Shown here: in pieces, positions 16,801 to 25,242 of the stretch
Layout of the letters: every line of letters begins with the position of its first letter
How positions within the stretch are numbered: the stretch's first letter is position 1
Assembly: GCA_022764505.1 (NCBI GenBank)
Contig: JALEQJ010000038.1
Span: forward strand, 1-36,013
Source: Phocaeicola sp.
GTDB taxonomy: Bacteria > Bacteroidota > Bacteroidia > Bacteroidales > Bacteroidaceae
Direction: 5' to 3'
DNA: 36,013 nt
Program-made: the position numbers and the translations under genes
The notes under the pieces: model-generated
What the model saw: the letters and a program-made list of their open reading frames with translations, nothing else
What the model was told of the DNA's origin: nothing
Database searches by the model: none

Positions 16801-17055
16801 GTTTATTGGCCCAATGAAGAAGGAACTCCTAAGGCTATAGATATGGTCAAGTCCAAAGCCATAGATATGGTGGTGAATGTACCCAAAGACCTTAGCCCGG
16901 GAGAACTTACCAATGGTTATAAAATTCGTCGGACTGCAATAGATGCCAATGTACCACTGATTACTAATATCAGATTGGCAAGTGCATTTATACAAGCCTT
17001 CTGTACCATGAGCATAGACGACATAGATATAAAGAGCTGGGACGAATATAAATAA
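13828..17055 (+). CDS. carB: Carbamoyl-phosphate synthase large subunit
   Basis: Combines bicarbonate, ammonia and two ATP to carbamoyl phosphate. The 1075-residue protein shows the expected duplicated layout: first ATP-grasp half (about 1-400, LLLGSGALKIGEAGEFDYSG), an oligomerisation domain (about 400-550), the second half starting VVLGSGAYRIGSSVEFDWCG, and a C-terminal MGS-like allosteric domain (about 935-1075, VLLSTGTMKQKADMLHAARML). Length is canonical. It is the last gene of purF-carA-carB and is followed by a strong terminator. Confidence 0.98.
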   Translation: MKEKIQKVLLLGSGALKIGEAGEFDYSGSQALKALKEEGIETILINPNIATVQTSEGVADRIYFLPVTPYFVERVIEKERPDGILLSFGGQTALNCGVKLYKEGIFEKYQTRVLGTPVQAIIDTEDRELFVEKLNEIGVKTIKSEAVENIEDARRAARELGYPVIIRAAYALGGLGSGFCDNEEELNVLAEKAFSFSPQVLVEKSLKGWKEIEYEVVRDQYDNCITVCNMENFDPLGIHTGESIVIAPSQTLTNSEYHKLRELAIKIIRHIGIVGECNVQYAFDTESEDYRVIEVNARLSRSSALASKATGYPLAFVAAKLGLGYGLFDLKNSVTKTTSAFFEPALDYVVCKIPRWDLGKFHGVDRELGSSMKSVGEVMAIGRTFEEAIQKGLRMIGQGMHGFVENKELVIADIDKALREPTDKRIFVISKAMRAGYTVDQIHELTKIDRWFLEKLMNIMNTSKELERWGKNHTLLTQMPNELLYKAKRQGFSDFQIARAIGYQGDIEDGMQEVRNYRKQIGILPVVKQIDTLAAEYPAQTNYLYLTYNGIAHDVHYLHDKRSIVVLGSGAYRIGSSVEFDWCGVQALNTIRKEGYRSVMINYNPETVSTDYDMCDRLYFDELTFERVMDIVELEHPHGVIVSTGGQIPNNLALRLDNQKVNILGTSAQSIDNAEDRDKFSAMLDRIGVDQPEWRALTSLEDINAFVKKVGFPVLVRPSYVLSGAAMNVCSNQEELERFLNLAANVSKKHPVVVSQFIEHAKEVEMDAVAQNGEIIAYAISEHIEFAGVHSGDATIQFPPQKLYVETVRRIKRISREIAKELKISGPFNIQFLAKENDIKVIECNLRASRSFPFVSKVLKLNFIDMATKVMLGVPVEKPNKNLFDLDYVGIKASQFSFNRLQKADPVLGVDMASTGEVGCIGDDISCAVLKSMLSVGHRIPEKNVLLSTGTMKQKADMLHAARMLKEKGYHLFATAGTSKFLLENGIENTRVYWPNEEGTPKAIDMVKSKAIDMVVNVPKDLSPGELTNGYKIRRTAIDANVPLITNIRLASAFIQAFCTMSIDDIDIKSWDEYK

Positions 17056-17073
17056 GAACAATTTTTACGATAG

Positions 17074-17115
17074 AAAACCTTCAAGGAGCAAAAAACTCTT
17101 TGAAGGTTTTTTTTT
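17074..17115 (+). terminator. Intrinsic terminator after carB
   Basis: A 15-bp stem with one G-U pair (17074-17088 with 17096-17110), A-rich 7-nt loop, then a run of nine T. Confidence 0.93.
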
Positions 17116-17201
17116 GTTAATACGCCTCTTATTTTACAATATGTTATTTGACTTTTTATTTATGAAAAAATCCTGTCTACAATACCTTCTCACGAGGGTG
17201 C

Positions 17202-17288
17202 CGATAAGATATGCTTGCTATCGTGATAAGATATGCTCCGTATCATGGAAAGAAGCCTTGCTATCACGATAAGATATGCTCCGTACCG
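17202..17288. repeat. 22-bp palindromic repeat array (GATAAGATATGC), 4 units
   Basis: Abutting units at 17202-17223, 17224-17245, 17246-17266 (degenerate, 21 bp) and 17267-17288. Three share GATAAGATATGCT. The unit ends are inverted repeats that co-vary: CGATA/TATCG in unit 1, TGATA/TATCA in unit 2, CGATA/TACCG in unit 4. This matches the architecture of the arrays at 879, 9420 and 30443 with a different sequence. Confidence 0.8.
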
Positions 17289-17622
17289 ACGTAGTTTATA
17301 ACCATAGAGACCAATGGCTGAAAAGGACTGTATAATACTTTTGTTTTTCATCACTTAAATCTCATTTGGATAGAAACTTAACATCACACCATAACGTATC
17401 CTACCAAGCTCTACTATGAGTGCTTTTATTTTTCTCTTGTATATAGTACTTCCCCACCTCTGAATACCCATTGACCCATATAAAATCAGAAAAAAATAAG
17501 AAACCTGCTATAAAACATAAAATCTATTTAATACTCTTTCAAAAAGAATACATAATTTGCGAATGCTTTACAATAGAGATGTAAAAGCACGATGGAAATA
17601 TAAACAACAAAATTTTATAGCC
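17289..17622 (+). other. Intergenic region before the EF-G paralogue
   Basis: No gene is supported here. TACTTTTG at 17336-17343 is an exact -7 box; its -33 region is poor. A weak hairpin near 17405-17425 followed by a T-rich tract could end a transcript of about 80 nt. Nearer the gene, TAATTTG at about 17553-17559 resembles a -7 box one base short. Confidence 0.35.
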
Positions 17623-19785
17623 ATGAAAGTATACCAAACAAACGAAATCAAGAACATTGCCCTCCTTGGCAATGATGGCTCAGGTAAGACCACGCTCACA
17701 GAAGCCCTTTTGTACGAAAGTGGAGTAATCAAACGTCGTGGTCGTATCACAGCAAAAAACACAGTTAGTGACTATTTCCCCGTAGAACAAGAATACGGAT
17801 ACTCCGTATTTTCTACTGTTTTCCATGTAGAATGGAAAGGTAAGAAACTGAATATCATAGATTGTCCCGGTAGTGATGACTTCGTAGGTGCTGCACTGAC
17901 TGCACTGAACGTAACAGATACTGCCATCTTACTGCTTAACGGACAATATGGAGCCGAAGTAGGAACACAAAACCACTTCAGATATACAGAAAAGTTGGGT
18001 AAGCCCGTACTTTTCTTAGTAAACCAATTGGATAGTGAAAAATGCGATTTTGACCGCGTATTGGAACAACTCACAGAAAATTATGGAAACAAAGTAGTAC
18101 CGGTACAATATCCTCTCAATACAGGTCCCGAATTCAATGCCCTCATAGACGTACTCGTAATGAAAAAATACTCATGGGGAGCAGATGGTGGTGAACCTAC
18201 CATAGAAGAAATTCCGGCAGAAGAAATGGACAAAGCTATGGAGTGGCACAAAAGACTCGTAGAAGCTGCGGCAGAGAACGACGAAACACTTATGGAAAAA
18301 TTCTTCGATACAGAATCTCTTACAGAAGACGAAATGAGAGAAGGAATAAGACACGGACTCGCTTCTCGTGGAATGTTCCCTGTATTCTGCGTTTGTGCAG
18401 GAAAAAGTATGGGTGTGCGTAGACTTATGGAATTCCTTGGAAATGTCATTCCTTTTGTAGACGAAATGCCTACTATACACAATACACGCGGAGTTCCTGT
18501 AGAACCCAATGCAGATGCTCCTACTTCTCTTTTCTTCTTCAAGACAGCAGTAGAACCTCATATAGGTGATGTACAATACTTCAAAGTAATGAGTGGAGTA
18601 GTAAAAGAAGGAGATGACCTCACCAATGCCGACAGAAACTCCAAAGAACGCATAGCGCAGCTATATGTTTGTGCAGGTGCCAATAGAGAAAAAGTTACAG
18701 AACTAAGAGCCGGAGATATAGGTTGTACTGTGAAACTTAAAGATGTGAAAACAGGAAATACGCTGAACGGAAAAGACTGCGAACACAGATTTAACTTTAT
18801 AAAATATCCTAATCCTAAGTACTCTCGTGCCATTAAACCTGTAAACGAAGCAGATACAGAAAAAATGATGGTTATCTTGAACCGTATGAGAGAAGAAGAT
18901 CCTACGTGGGTTGTAGAGCAATCCAAGGAATTGAGACAAATCATCGTACACGGACAAGGAGAGTTCCACCTGCGCACCCTCAAATGGCGTATGGAGAAAA
19001 ATGATAAACTGCCTATAGAATTTTACGAACCACGTATCCCATACAGAGAAACCATCACCAAGGCTGCACGCGCAGACTACAGACACAAGAAGCAATCCGG
19101 TGGTGCAGGACAGTTCGGAGAAGTACATCTCATAGTAGAACCTTACTACGAAGGAATGCCTACACCGGAAACCTATAAATTCAATGGTCAAGAATTTAAG
19201 ATCAATGTAAAAGGCACAGAAGTCATAGATTTGGAATGGGGAGGAAAGCTCGTGTTCATCAATAGTGTAGTAGGTGGTGCTATAGATACTAGATTTATGC
19301 CTGCTATCCTAAAAGGAATTATGAGCCGTATGGAACAAGGTCCTCTCACCGGTTCTTATGCGAGAGATGTACGTGTCATCGTTTACGATGGTAAGATGCA
19401 CCCTGTAGATTCTAATGAAATATCATTTATGCTGGCAGGTAGAAATGCCTTCAGTGAAGCCTTTAAGAATGCAGCTCCTAAAATACTGGAACCTATTTAC
19501 GATGTAGAAGTATTTGTTCCCAGCGATAAATTGGGAGATGTAATGAGCGATATGCAAGGCAGACGTGGCTTGATATTGGGTATGAATAGTGAAAAAGGCT
19601 ATGAAAAATTAGCCGCCAAAGTACCTCTCAATGAAATGTCTACTTATTCTACTTCTCTCAGTTCACTCACAGGTGGTAGAGCTTCTTTCATTATGAAGTT
19701 TGCCAGCTATGAGCTTGTTCCGGCAGAAGTACAAACGAAGCTTATGAAAGCATTCGAAGAACAACAAAGTAAAGAAGAAGCTTAA
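17623..19785 (+). CDS. Elongation factor G paralogue (EF-G2-like), GTPase motifs altered
   Basis: A 720-residue translational GTPase with the full EF-G domain order: G domain (1 to about 285), domain II (about 300-390), domains III-V (about 400-720; PIEFYEPRIPYRETI, GGAGQFGEVHL, GSYARDVRVIVYDGKMHPVDS). The nucleotide motifs are not those of the canonical factor: P-loop GNDGSGKTT (16-24), G3 reads DCPGSDDF where EF-G has DTPGHVDF, so the catalytic histidine is Ser84, G4 reads NQLD instead of NKMD, and the RGITI switch I motif is absent. A paralogue in Bacteroides (EF-G2) is reported to support translocation without GTPase activity; equivalence here is inferred. I start at 17623 because 22 extra upstream residues lack family resemblance. 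Confidence 0.88.
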   Translation: MKVYQTNEIKNIALLGNDGSGKTTLTEALLYESGVIKRRGRITAKNTVSDYFPVEQEYGYSVFSTVFHVEWKGKKLNIIDCPGSDDFVGAALTALNVTDTAILLLNGQYGAEVGTQNHFRYTEKLGKPVLFLVNQLDSEKCDFDRVLEQLTENYGNKVVPVQYPLNTGPEFNALIDVLVMKKYSWGADGGEPTIEEIPAEEMDKAMEWHKRLVEAAAENDETLMEKFFDTESLTEDEMREGIRHGLASRGMFPVFCVCAGKSMGVRRLMEFLGNVIPFVDEMPTIHNTRGVPVEPNADAPTSLFFFKTAVEPHIGDVQYFKVMSGVVKEGDDLTNADRNSKERIAQLYVCAGANREKVTELRAGDIGCTVKLKDVKTGNTLNGKDCEHRFNFIKYPNPKYSRAIKPVNEADTEKMMVILNRMREEDPTWVVEQSKELRQIIVHGQGEFHLRTLKWRMEKNDKLPIEFYEPRIPYRETITKAARADYRHKKQSGGAGQFGEVHLIVEPYYEGMPTPETYKFNGQEFKINVKGTEVIDLEWGGKLVFINSVVGGAIDTRFMPAILKGIMSRMEQGPLTGSYARDVRVIVYDGKMHPVDSNEISFMLAGRNAFSEAFKNAAPKILEPIYDVEVFVPSDKLGDVMSDMQGRRGLILGMNSEKGYEKLAAKVPLNEMSTYSTSLSSLTGGRASFIMKFASYELVPAEVQTKLMKAFEEQQSKEEA

Positions 19786-19807
19786 TTATAGTGTTGTTTG
19801 TTTTCCA

Positions 19808-19858
19808 AGAAAGAGGACTACTCTAAACTATGTTTTGAGAGTCCTCTTTCTACTTTTT
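19808..19858. terminator. Bidirectional terminator between EF-G paralogue and hydF
   Basis: A perfect 12-bp stem (19808-19819 with 19840-19851) has an inner CTC-AAAC/GTTT-GAG helix and is followed by ACTTTTT. It separates converging genes. Confidence 0.85.
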
Positions 19859-19902
19859 AGAACTACCGATAAAGTTATACAACTCCTGTATAACCTTTTA
19901 CC

Positions 19903-21126
19903 TCATCTTTCTATGGTGATAAAAGGTAAAATCCCAGAAAGATATGCTATGGTTACACCGTAGTTTGTCATAGGAACTTTCTTGCACTTGGCACGCTCTA
20001 TCCTACTCAAGACATACTTCCGGTTGAACATACAACCGCCGCAATGGATTATCAAGTCATAATCTACCAAGCATTCTGCATCTGGAAAATCTGTGCCACT
20101 TACTATATCTATAGTCAATTCTTCTCCTATTCGCTTGCGTAGTAATGCCGGAATTTTTACTCGTCCTATATCTTCTGTGGCTGGTGCGTGGGTACAGGCT
20201 TCTGCTATCAAAACTTTAGAAGAAGGAGTGAGTGCTTCTATAGCTGCTACACTCTCTACATAATAGCTTATATCTCCCTTATAATTGGCAAATAAAATAG
20301 AGAAAGATGTAAGCAAACTTTCTTCCGGCTTCAAATCATATACAGTACGGAAAACTTGAGAATCTGTAATAATGAGTTTAGGAGCGTGTGATAATTGAAC
20401 GAGTGTTTCTTTCAGTTTATCTGTAGTACAACTTACCACAATGCACTTTTTATCCAGCAACTCACGTATCGTCTGCACTTGAGGAAGAATAAGCCTACCT
20501 TTGGGTGCTTGCAGATCTTGTGGCATTACCAATAAGACTACATCATTTTCTTTTACAAGTGAGCCTGTGATACTTTGGGCATCAAAATCGGAAGGAAGTT
20601 TCTTCAGTAAAGCTGTTCTTATTTCCTCTATGCCTTGCGATGTTTTTGCACTCACGAGTAACGCCTCTTCACCAATACAGTTCTGCACAGCATTCTTAAA
20701 ATGCTCTATCTCATTTCTTTGGTCTGCTTTATTGATAATAGATATAATAGGGATATTTCTTTTCTTCAGCTCAGCATACCATTCTTTCTCTTCTTCCAAG
20801 GCAGAAACTGCCAAATGAGAATCATCTCCTCCCCAAATTAAAATGGCGATGTCTGTTTTTTCTAAAGCTTTCTTAGTTTGTTGTACTCGTAAGTCTCCTA
20901 ACTCACCGACATCATCAAATCCGGGTGTGTCTATAAATAAGCAAGCTCCAATCCCTCTTATTTCCATTGCTTTCAGAACAGGATCTGTGGTAGTACCTCG
21001 CTTATCCGATACGATAGCTATCTCCTGCCCTACTAAAGCATTGATTAAAGAAGATTTTCCACTATTGCATCTCCCTAAAATAGTAATATGTAGTCTATTA
21101 GAATGGGGTGTTTGAGTAAGTGCCAT
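19903..21126 (-). CDS. hydF: [FeFe] hydrogenase maturation GTPase HydF
   Basis: HydF is the scaffold on which the 2Fe subcluster of the H-cluster is assembled and from which it is passed to apo-hydrogenase. The 407-residue protein has an N-terminal Era-like GTPase domain (P-loop GRCNSGKSS at about 17-25, G3 DTPGFDD, G4 NKAD), a dimerisation domain, and a C-terminal cluster-binding domain with the HydF signature CxH (ACTHAP) and HCGGC near the end. It is 14 bp downstream of hydG and last in hydA-E-G-F. Confidence 0.96.
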   Translation of the reverse strand: MALTQTPHSNRLHITILGRCNSGKSSLINALVGQEIAIVSDKRGTTTDPVLKAMEIRGIGACLFIDTPGFDDVGELGDLRVQQTKKALEKTDIAILIWGGDDSHLAVSALEEEKEWYAELKKRNIPIISIINKADQRNEIEHFKNAVQNCIGEEALLVSAKTSQGIEEIRTALLKKLPSDFDAQSITGSLVKENDVVLLVMPQDLQAPKGRLILPQVQTIRELLDKKCIVVSCTTDKLKETLVQLSHAPKLIITDSQVFRTVYDLKPEESLLTSFSILFANYKGDISYYVESVAAIEALTPSSKVLIAEACTHAPATEDIGRVKIPALLRKRIGEELTIDIVSGTDFPDAECLVDYDLIIHCGGCMFNRKYVLSRIERAKCKKVPMTNYGVTIAYLSGILPFITIER

Positions 21127-21140
21127 TGAAGATAACGGAA

Positions 21141-22592
21141 TTAAAAACGAAAATCTCTTTTCCCATTTGCTATTTCTTCAAGATTCTTCAATGCCCTATC
21201 ACGAATCTTTGCATTGGGAATAGTAGGTATATCTCTATCTATCAGTTTTAATCCTTTGGCTTTCGTGGCATCAGAAGCATAATCTTCCAAATACTCTTTG
21301 AGGGTCATAAGTGCATTAGGACCGCAACAGTTGGCTATCTGACCGGATTTTACGAGAGACATAAATCTATCGCCAGTGCGACCTTCTCTATAGCAGGCTG
21401 TACAGAAACTCGGTACATAACCTAAATCCAATAACCATTCTACAATCTCGTCCAAAGTACGTGTATCACTTACATCAAATTGAGCAGAACTTTCTTCCGG
21501 AAGTTCTTGTATAGCATATCCCCCAACACTGGTACGAGAGCCACCACTAAGTTGAGATATACCTAATTCCAAGACTTTTTCACGAGATGCCTTAGACTCA
21601 CGTGTAGATACAATCATACCGGTATAAGGTACAGCAATGCGTAAAACTGCTACTATTTTCTCAAAAATTTCATCAGAAATAGCATTAGGAAAATCTCCAG
21701 CGTCTATATCATCGGCAGAACAAATACGCGGTACACTGATAGTATGAGGTCCTACGCCGAAACGAGCTTCCAAATGTTCTGCGTGCATCAGCATTCCTAC
21801 AAAATCGTATTTATAAGTATTCAATCCGAAAAGAACACCGATACCCACATCGTCTATACCTGCTTCCATAGCCCTGTCCATAGCTTCTGTATGGTAAGCA
21901 TAATTACTTTTGGGACCTGTCGGGTGCAGTCGTTCGTAATTTTCTTTATGATAAGTTTCTTGAAATAAAATATAAGTGCCGATACCTGCCTCTTTCAATT
22001 TTCGGTAATTCTCTACCGTAGTAGCTGCGATATTCACATTGACTCTACGAATAGCTCCATTCTTATGTTTGATACTATAGATGGTCTTGATAGATTCCAA
22101 GATATAATCAATAGGTGCCAATGTAGGGTGTTCCCCTGCTTCCAATGCAAGGCGTTTGTGTCCCATATCCTGCAAGGCAATCACTTCCTGCCGGATCTCT
22201 TCTTGTGTAAGTTTCTTTCTGGGAATAGATTTGTTTTTTGAATGATAAGGGCAATATACACAACCATTCACACAATAATTGGATAAATAGAGTGGCGCAA
22301 ACATCACGATACGATTTCCGTAAAACTTCTGTTTGATCGCTTTTGCCAGAGCATAAATACGTGCATTTATAGTAGGATCTTCACACTCCAAAAGTACTGC
22401 AGCTTCTTTGTAGCTAATACCTTTATATGCTTCTGCTTTAGAGATAATTTGTTCTATTAAATCTGTATTGTCCTTATTGTTCTGTGCATACGATAGTGTA
22501 TCCAGAATTTCTTCATGATGAATAAATTCTTCTGCACGTGTAGATATTGGGTTATAGTTCATTTGTGCTATTTTGTATTTGTTATGCTTCAT
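21141..22592 (-). CDS. hydG: [FeFe] hydrogenase maturation radical SAM enzyme HydG
   Basis: HydG cleaves tyrosine to give the CO and CN- ligands of the H-cluster. The 483-residue protein has the radical SAM motif CVNGCVYC (C107, C111, C114) and the C-terminal CTACYR ... C motif (FCTACYREGRTGDRFM, then NCCGPNAL) that binds the second Fe-S cluster; these distinguish HydG from ThiH. Its first ATG overlaps the 3' end of hydE by 11 bp; an internal ATG at 22562 (MNYNPIS) is an alternative start without overlap. Confidence 0.96.
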   Translation of the reverse strand: MKHNKYKIAQMNYNPISTRAEEFIHHEEILDTLSYAQNNKDNTDLIEQIISKAEAYKGISYKEAAVLLECEDPTINARIYALAKAIKQKFYGNRIVMFAPLYLSNYCVNGCVYCPYHSKNKSIPRKKLTQEEIRQEVIALQDMGHKRLALEAGEHPTLAPIDYILESIKTIYSIKHKNGAIRRVNVNIAATTVENYRKLKEAGIGTYILFQETYHKENYERLHPTGPKSNYAYHTEAMDRAMEAGIDDVGIGVLFGLNTYKYDFVGMLMHAEHLEARFGVGPHTISVPRICSADDIDAGDFPNAISDEIFEKIVAVLRIAVPYTGMIVSTRESKASREKVLELGISQLSGGSRTSVGGYAIQELPEESSAQFDVSDTRTLDEIVEWLLDLGYVPSFCTACYREGRTGDRFMSLVKSGQIANCCGPNALMTLKEYLEDYASDATKAKGLKLIDRDIPTIPNAKIRDRALKNLEEIANGKRDFRF

Positions 22593-23622
22593 AATCGCCT
22601 CTGTCGTACGATATATGATAGCCTATAGATTGCAGTTGCTTATCCAATAAAGCTAATCCTTCTGCTGATTCCGCACCCAGTGCGGCTTTATTATTATATA
22701 GTGAGTATTTTTTCCGTTGATCCACAGGAGATAGATTGGGCATTACTACATTGGCACCAGACAAGATACCTGCTTCCCTACCTTTCGGATCTAAAGAAGC
22801 TAAAGCTGTAGTGGAGGGTATCAAAGCTTTGGGGTGCATAAGCCTAAAGATAGACAATAGCAGTAATGACATAGAAAAGGAACCATTCGGATGGTGTGCA
22901 AATGGTGTATCGCAATGAGACAAAAAAGGTCCCATACCAATCATTTGTGGTTGTAGTTGTTCTATAAAACGAATGTCTTTCAGTAAATGCTCCACACGCT
23001 GTTCCGGAGTACCTACCATAATACCCGTCCCTGTCTGAAAACCAATCTTTTTCAAGATATGCAAGCAATTCAACCTGTTATCTAAGGACATTTTGGCAGG
23101 GTGAAGCACACCATAATGTGTATGATCCGAAGTTTCGTGCCGTAATAAATAACGATTGGCACCCGCATCATAAAAATTTTGATATGTCTGCTCTGAACGC
23201 TCCCCTAAAGATAATGTAATGGCACAATCCGGGAACTTCTTTTTTATTTCACGAATATAAAGCACTATATCCTGATCTTTTATACCTGCGTCTTCTCCTC
23301 CTTGCATCACAAAAGTTCTGAATCCCACAGAATATCCTTGTTCACAGCAAGCCAATACTTGCTCAAGGTTTAACCGATAGCGCTCTACATTAAGATTGCT
23401 TTTCCGAATGCCACAATAGTAGCAATCGTTCTTGCAATAATTGGTAAGTTCTATTAAGCCACGTATATAAATACCATGACCAAAATTACTTACGGCAACT
23501 TCCCGAGCTAACTCACGGATAAAAGAAAGATCTTCTTCCGTATATTCCGTGAACAAGCGTAGGAAATCTTTATCATTTAATGTTTTATTGTTTTTTAATT
23601 CTTCAATAATCAAGTGTAGCAT
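22582..23622 (-). CDS. hydE: [FeFe] hydrogenase maturation radical SAM enzyme HydE
   Basis: HydE acts with HydG and HydF in building the diiron subcluster and its dithiomethylamine bridge. The 346-residue protein has CKNDCYYC (C63, C67, C70) and GFRTFVMQGGEDAG, typical of HydE. The frame opens at 23682, but that start overlaps hydA by 80 bp; the ATG at 23622 (MLHLIIEELK) matches the family N-terminus and overlaps the hydA stop by 20 bp. Translation is probably coupled to both neighbours. Confidence 0.94.
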   Translation of the reverse strand: MLHLIIEELKNNKTLNDKDFLRLFTEYTEEDLSFIRELAREVAVSNFGHGIYIRGLIELTNYCKNDCYYCGIRKSNLNVERYRLNLEQVLACCEQGYSVGFRTFVMQGGEDAGIKDQDIVLYIREIKKKFPDCAITLSLGERSEQTYQNFYDAGANRYLLRHETSDHTHYGVLHPAKMSLDNRLNCLHILKKIGFQTGTGIMVGTPEQRVEHLLKDIRFIEQLQPQMIGMGPFLSHCDTPFAHHPNGSFSMSLLLLSIFRLMHPKALIPSTTALASLDPKGREAGILSGANVVMPNLSPVDQRKKYSLYNNKAALGAESAEGLALLDKQLQSIGYHISYDRGDYEA

Positions 23623-25069
23623 AAGTTTCTTCGCGAGTAAGCAACTCTTTTGCCAATTGTCTATTGCCCGAAACAATATCATTATGCGTAGCAGGACCTG
23701 TTATACAACCACCTGCGCAAGCCATAACTTCTATGAATTGGTGAGATGCTTTCTTTTGTTTACCAAAAGTACGCAAAAGAGCAATAGTTTTCTTATTTAT
23801 ATCAGAAACATTGAGTGCAGTAAATTTATCGGCATCTTGTTTTAGATAAGATTGTACAGATCTCATCACTCCACCGGCTTGTGCAAATCCGTGTGCTTCA
23901 CGCACAGAAGTAAATGGCGGGTGATAAGTAGGTGCTTTCTCCAAGTCTATGCCAAAACCGGCAAAAATAGAGCCTACTTCTTCAAATGTAAGAATCATAT
24001 CTACCGCTTCGTCTATACGTGCTTCTTTACGTTTAGCAATGCAAGGACCTACGAAAACAACCTTCGCATCCGGATGTTGTTTCTTTGCTATGCGAGCAGC
24101 ATAGTACATAGGAGAACCTGTATGTGAAATAAATGGTTTAATTTCCGGAATATGCTTTTCTGCCAACTGTACATAAGCCGGACAACAAGAAGTGGTCATA
24201 AAAGGTTGTCCTTCTTCCAATTTTTCAAGTAACTCATGCGCCTCATTACTGATGGTATCCATAGCTCCTTGAGCTACTTCTATCACATCATAGAATCCTA
24301 ATTGCTTAAATGCACCATATACTTGGTCGATAGTTGTTTCAAATTGTCCCAAGATAGAAGGAGCTATAATGGCTACCATCTTCTCTCCTCTACGTATACC
24401 TTCTAAAATATCAAATACCTGCGATAATTCAAATATGGCGCCGAAAGGACAAGCATTAACGCACTTACCACAATAGATACACTTACTTTCGTCTATACGT
24501 TCTATACCATCTTGGTCTTTCTTGATAGCTTTCACCGGACAAGCTTCTTCGCAAGGAACAGGAATATAAACAATAGCGTGGTATGGACAAGCCGAGTGAC
24601 ATTTACCACAGCTAATGCAAGTGTCATGATCTATATATGCTTTCCCTTCTTTGTTAAAATGTACAGAGTCTTTGGGACAGTTTATATAACAGCTACGTGC
24701 TACACAACCTCTACAGAGGTTACTCACTTCGTAGTTCACTTGTACGCAAGAAGTACAAGCTTCATCTATCACGCATAGGATATTTTCTTTCAAATCACCA
24801 TTACGTTCCAATGCACGGCGAGCATAATCTGACAAAGGAGTAAGTTCATCGTATTCATCGGACATATCAAATCCCAAGAGAGGGAATGTCTTGTATTTCC
24901 ATACAGCACGTTCTTTATGGATACAGCAACGTCCCATATGTTTAGAACGGCGAGGAGACAACTCTATAGGCAAATGGTCTATTCTATCCACCAATTCGCC
25001 ATCTTTCCATAGTTTAACAAGGTCTGCCAATAACTTATGGCGGACAATCATGATGTTATTCGTAAACAT
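23603..25069 (-). CDS. hydA: [FeFe] hydrogenase catalytic subunit
   Basis: Makes or consumes H2 with ferredoxin as likely partner. The 488-residue protein carries ferredoxin-type 4Fe-4S sites (CISCGKCHSACP at 151-162 and CIYCGKCVNACP at 197-208) plus additional cysteine-rich segments near 105-131. H-cluster motifs follow: TTSCCPAY (C295, C296), GPCIAKRKEA (C343) and EVMACAGGC (C451, C455). The second motif begins GPC instead of the more common MPC, as in group B-type enzymes. I begin at 25069 (MFTNNIMIVRHKLL), 34 bp downstream of the -7 box. No flavin or NADH subunits are nearby. First gene of hydA-E-G-F. Confidence 0.94.
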   Translation of the reverse strand: MFTNNIMIVRHKLLADLVKLWKDGELVDRIDHLPIELSPRRSKHMGRCCIHKERAVWKYKTFPLLGFDMSDEYDELTPLSDYARRALERNGDLKENILCVIDEACTSCVQVNYEVSNLCRGCVARSCYINCPKDSVHFNKEGKAYIDHDTCISCGKCHSACPYHAIVYIPVPCEEACPVKAIKKDQDGIERIDESKCIYCGKCVNACPFGAIFELSQVFDILEGIRRGEKMVAIIAPSILGQFETTIDQVYGAFKQLGFYDVIEVAQGAMDTISNEAHELLEKLEEGQPFMTTSCCPAYVQLAEKHIPEIKPFISHTGSPMYYAARIAKKQHPDAKVVFVGPCIAKRKEARIDEAVDMILTFEEVGSIFAGFGIDLEKAPTYHPPFTSVREAHGFAQAGGVMRSVQSYLKQDADKFTALNVSDINKKTIALLRTFGKQKKASHQFIEVMACAGGCITGPATHNDIVSGNRQLAKELLTREETYATLDY

Positions 25070-25109
25070 AATGAGTAAAAGTAAAAAGCATTTAGAATTA
25101 AAATCGTTG

Positions 25110-25142
25110 CAAATGTACAAACTACTTCCGATTTGATACAAA
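25110..25142 (-). promoter_or_regulatory. Promoter of hydA-E-G-F
   Basis: On the minus strand TTTG (25139-25142), 21 bp, TACATTTG (25110-25117), matching the Bacteroidetes consensus, 41 bp before the chosen hydA start. The rest of the 173-bp gap to the next gene shows no other feature I can name. Confidence 0.8.
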
Positions 25143-25242
25143 AAAAGACTAATTATAATAAGTATTTAACATCATATTTCCCAAAAAAACTACTCATACA
25201 AACATCTTTCCTTACAACTTGACAAGTGTTTCTCTTTTATTA

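Noticed and set aside
18081-19191. Several long minus-strand frames inside the EF-G paralogue (up to 162 codons)
   Set aside because: They are antisense shadows of a strongly conserved gene, with no family motifs or starts in context.
22582-23682. hydE starting at 23682
   Set aside because: It would overlap hydA by 80 bp and add 20 residues not typical of HydE; the ATG at 23622 is preferred.
25190-25242. Terminator hairpin after the peptidase fusion gene (ACTTG/CAAGT)
   Set aside because: The loop would be a single base, so the hairpin cannot form as drawn.
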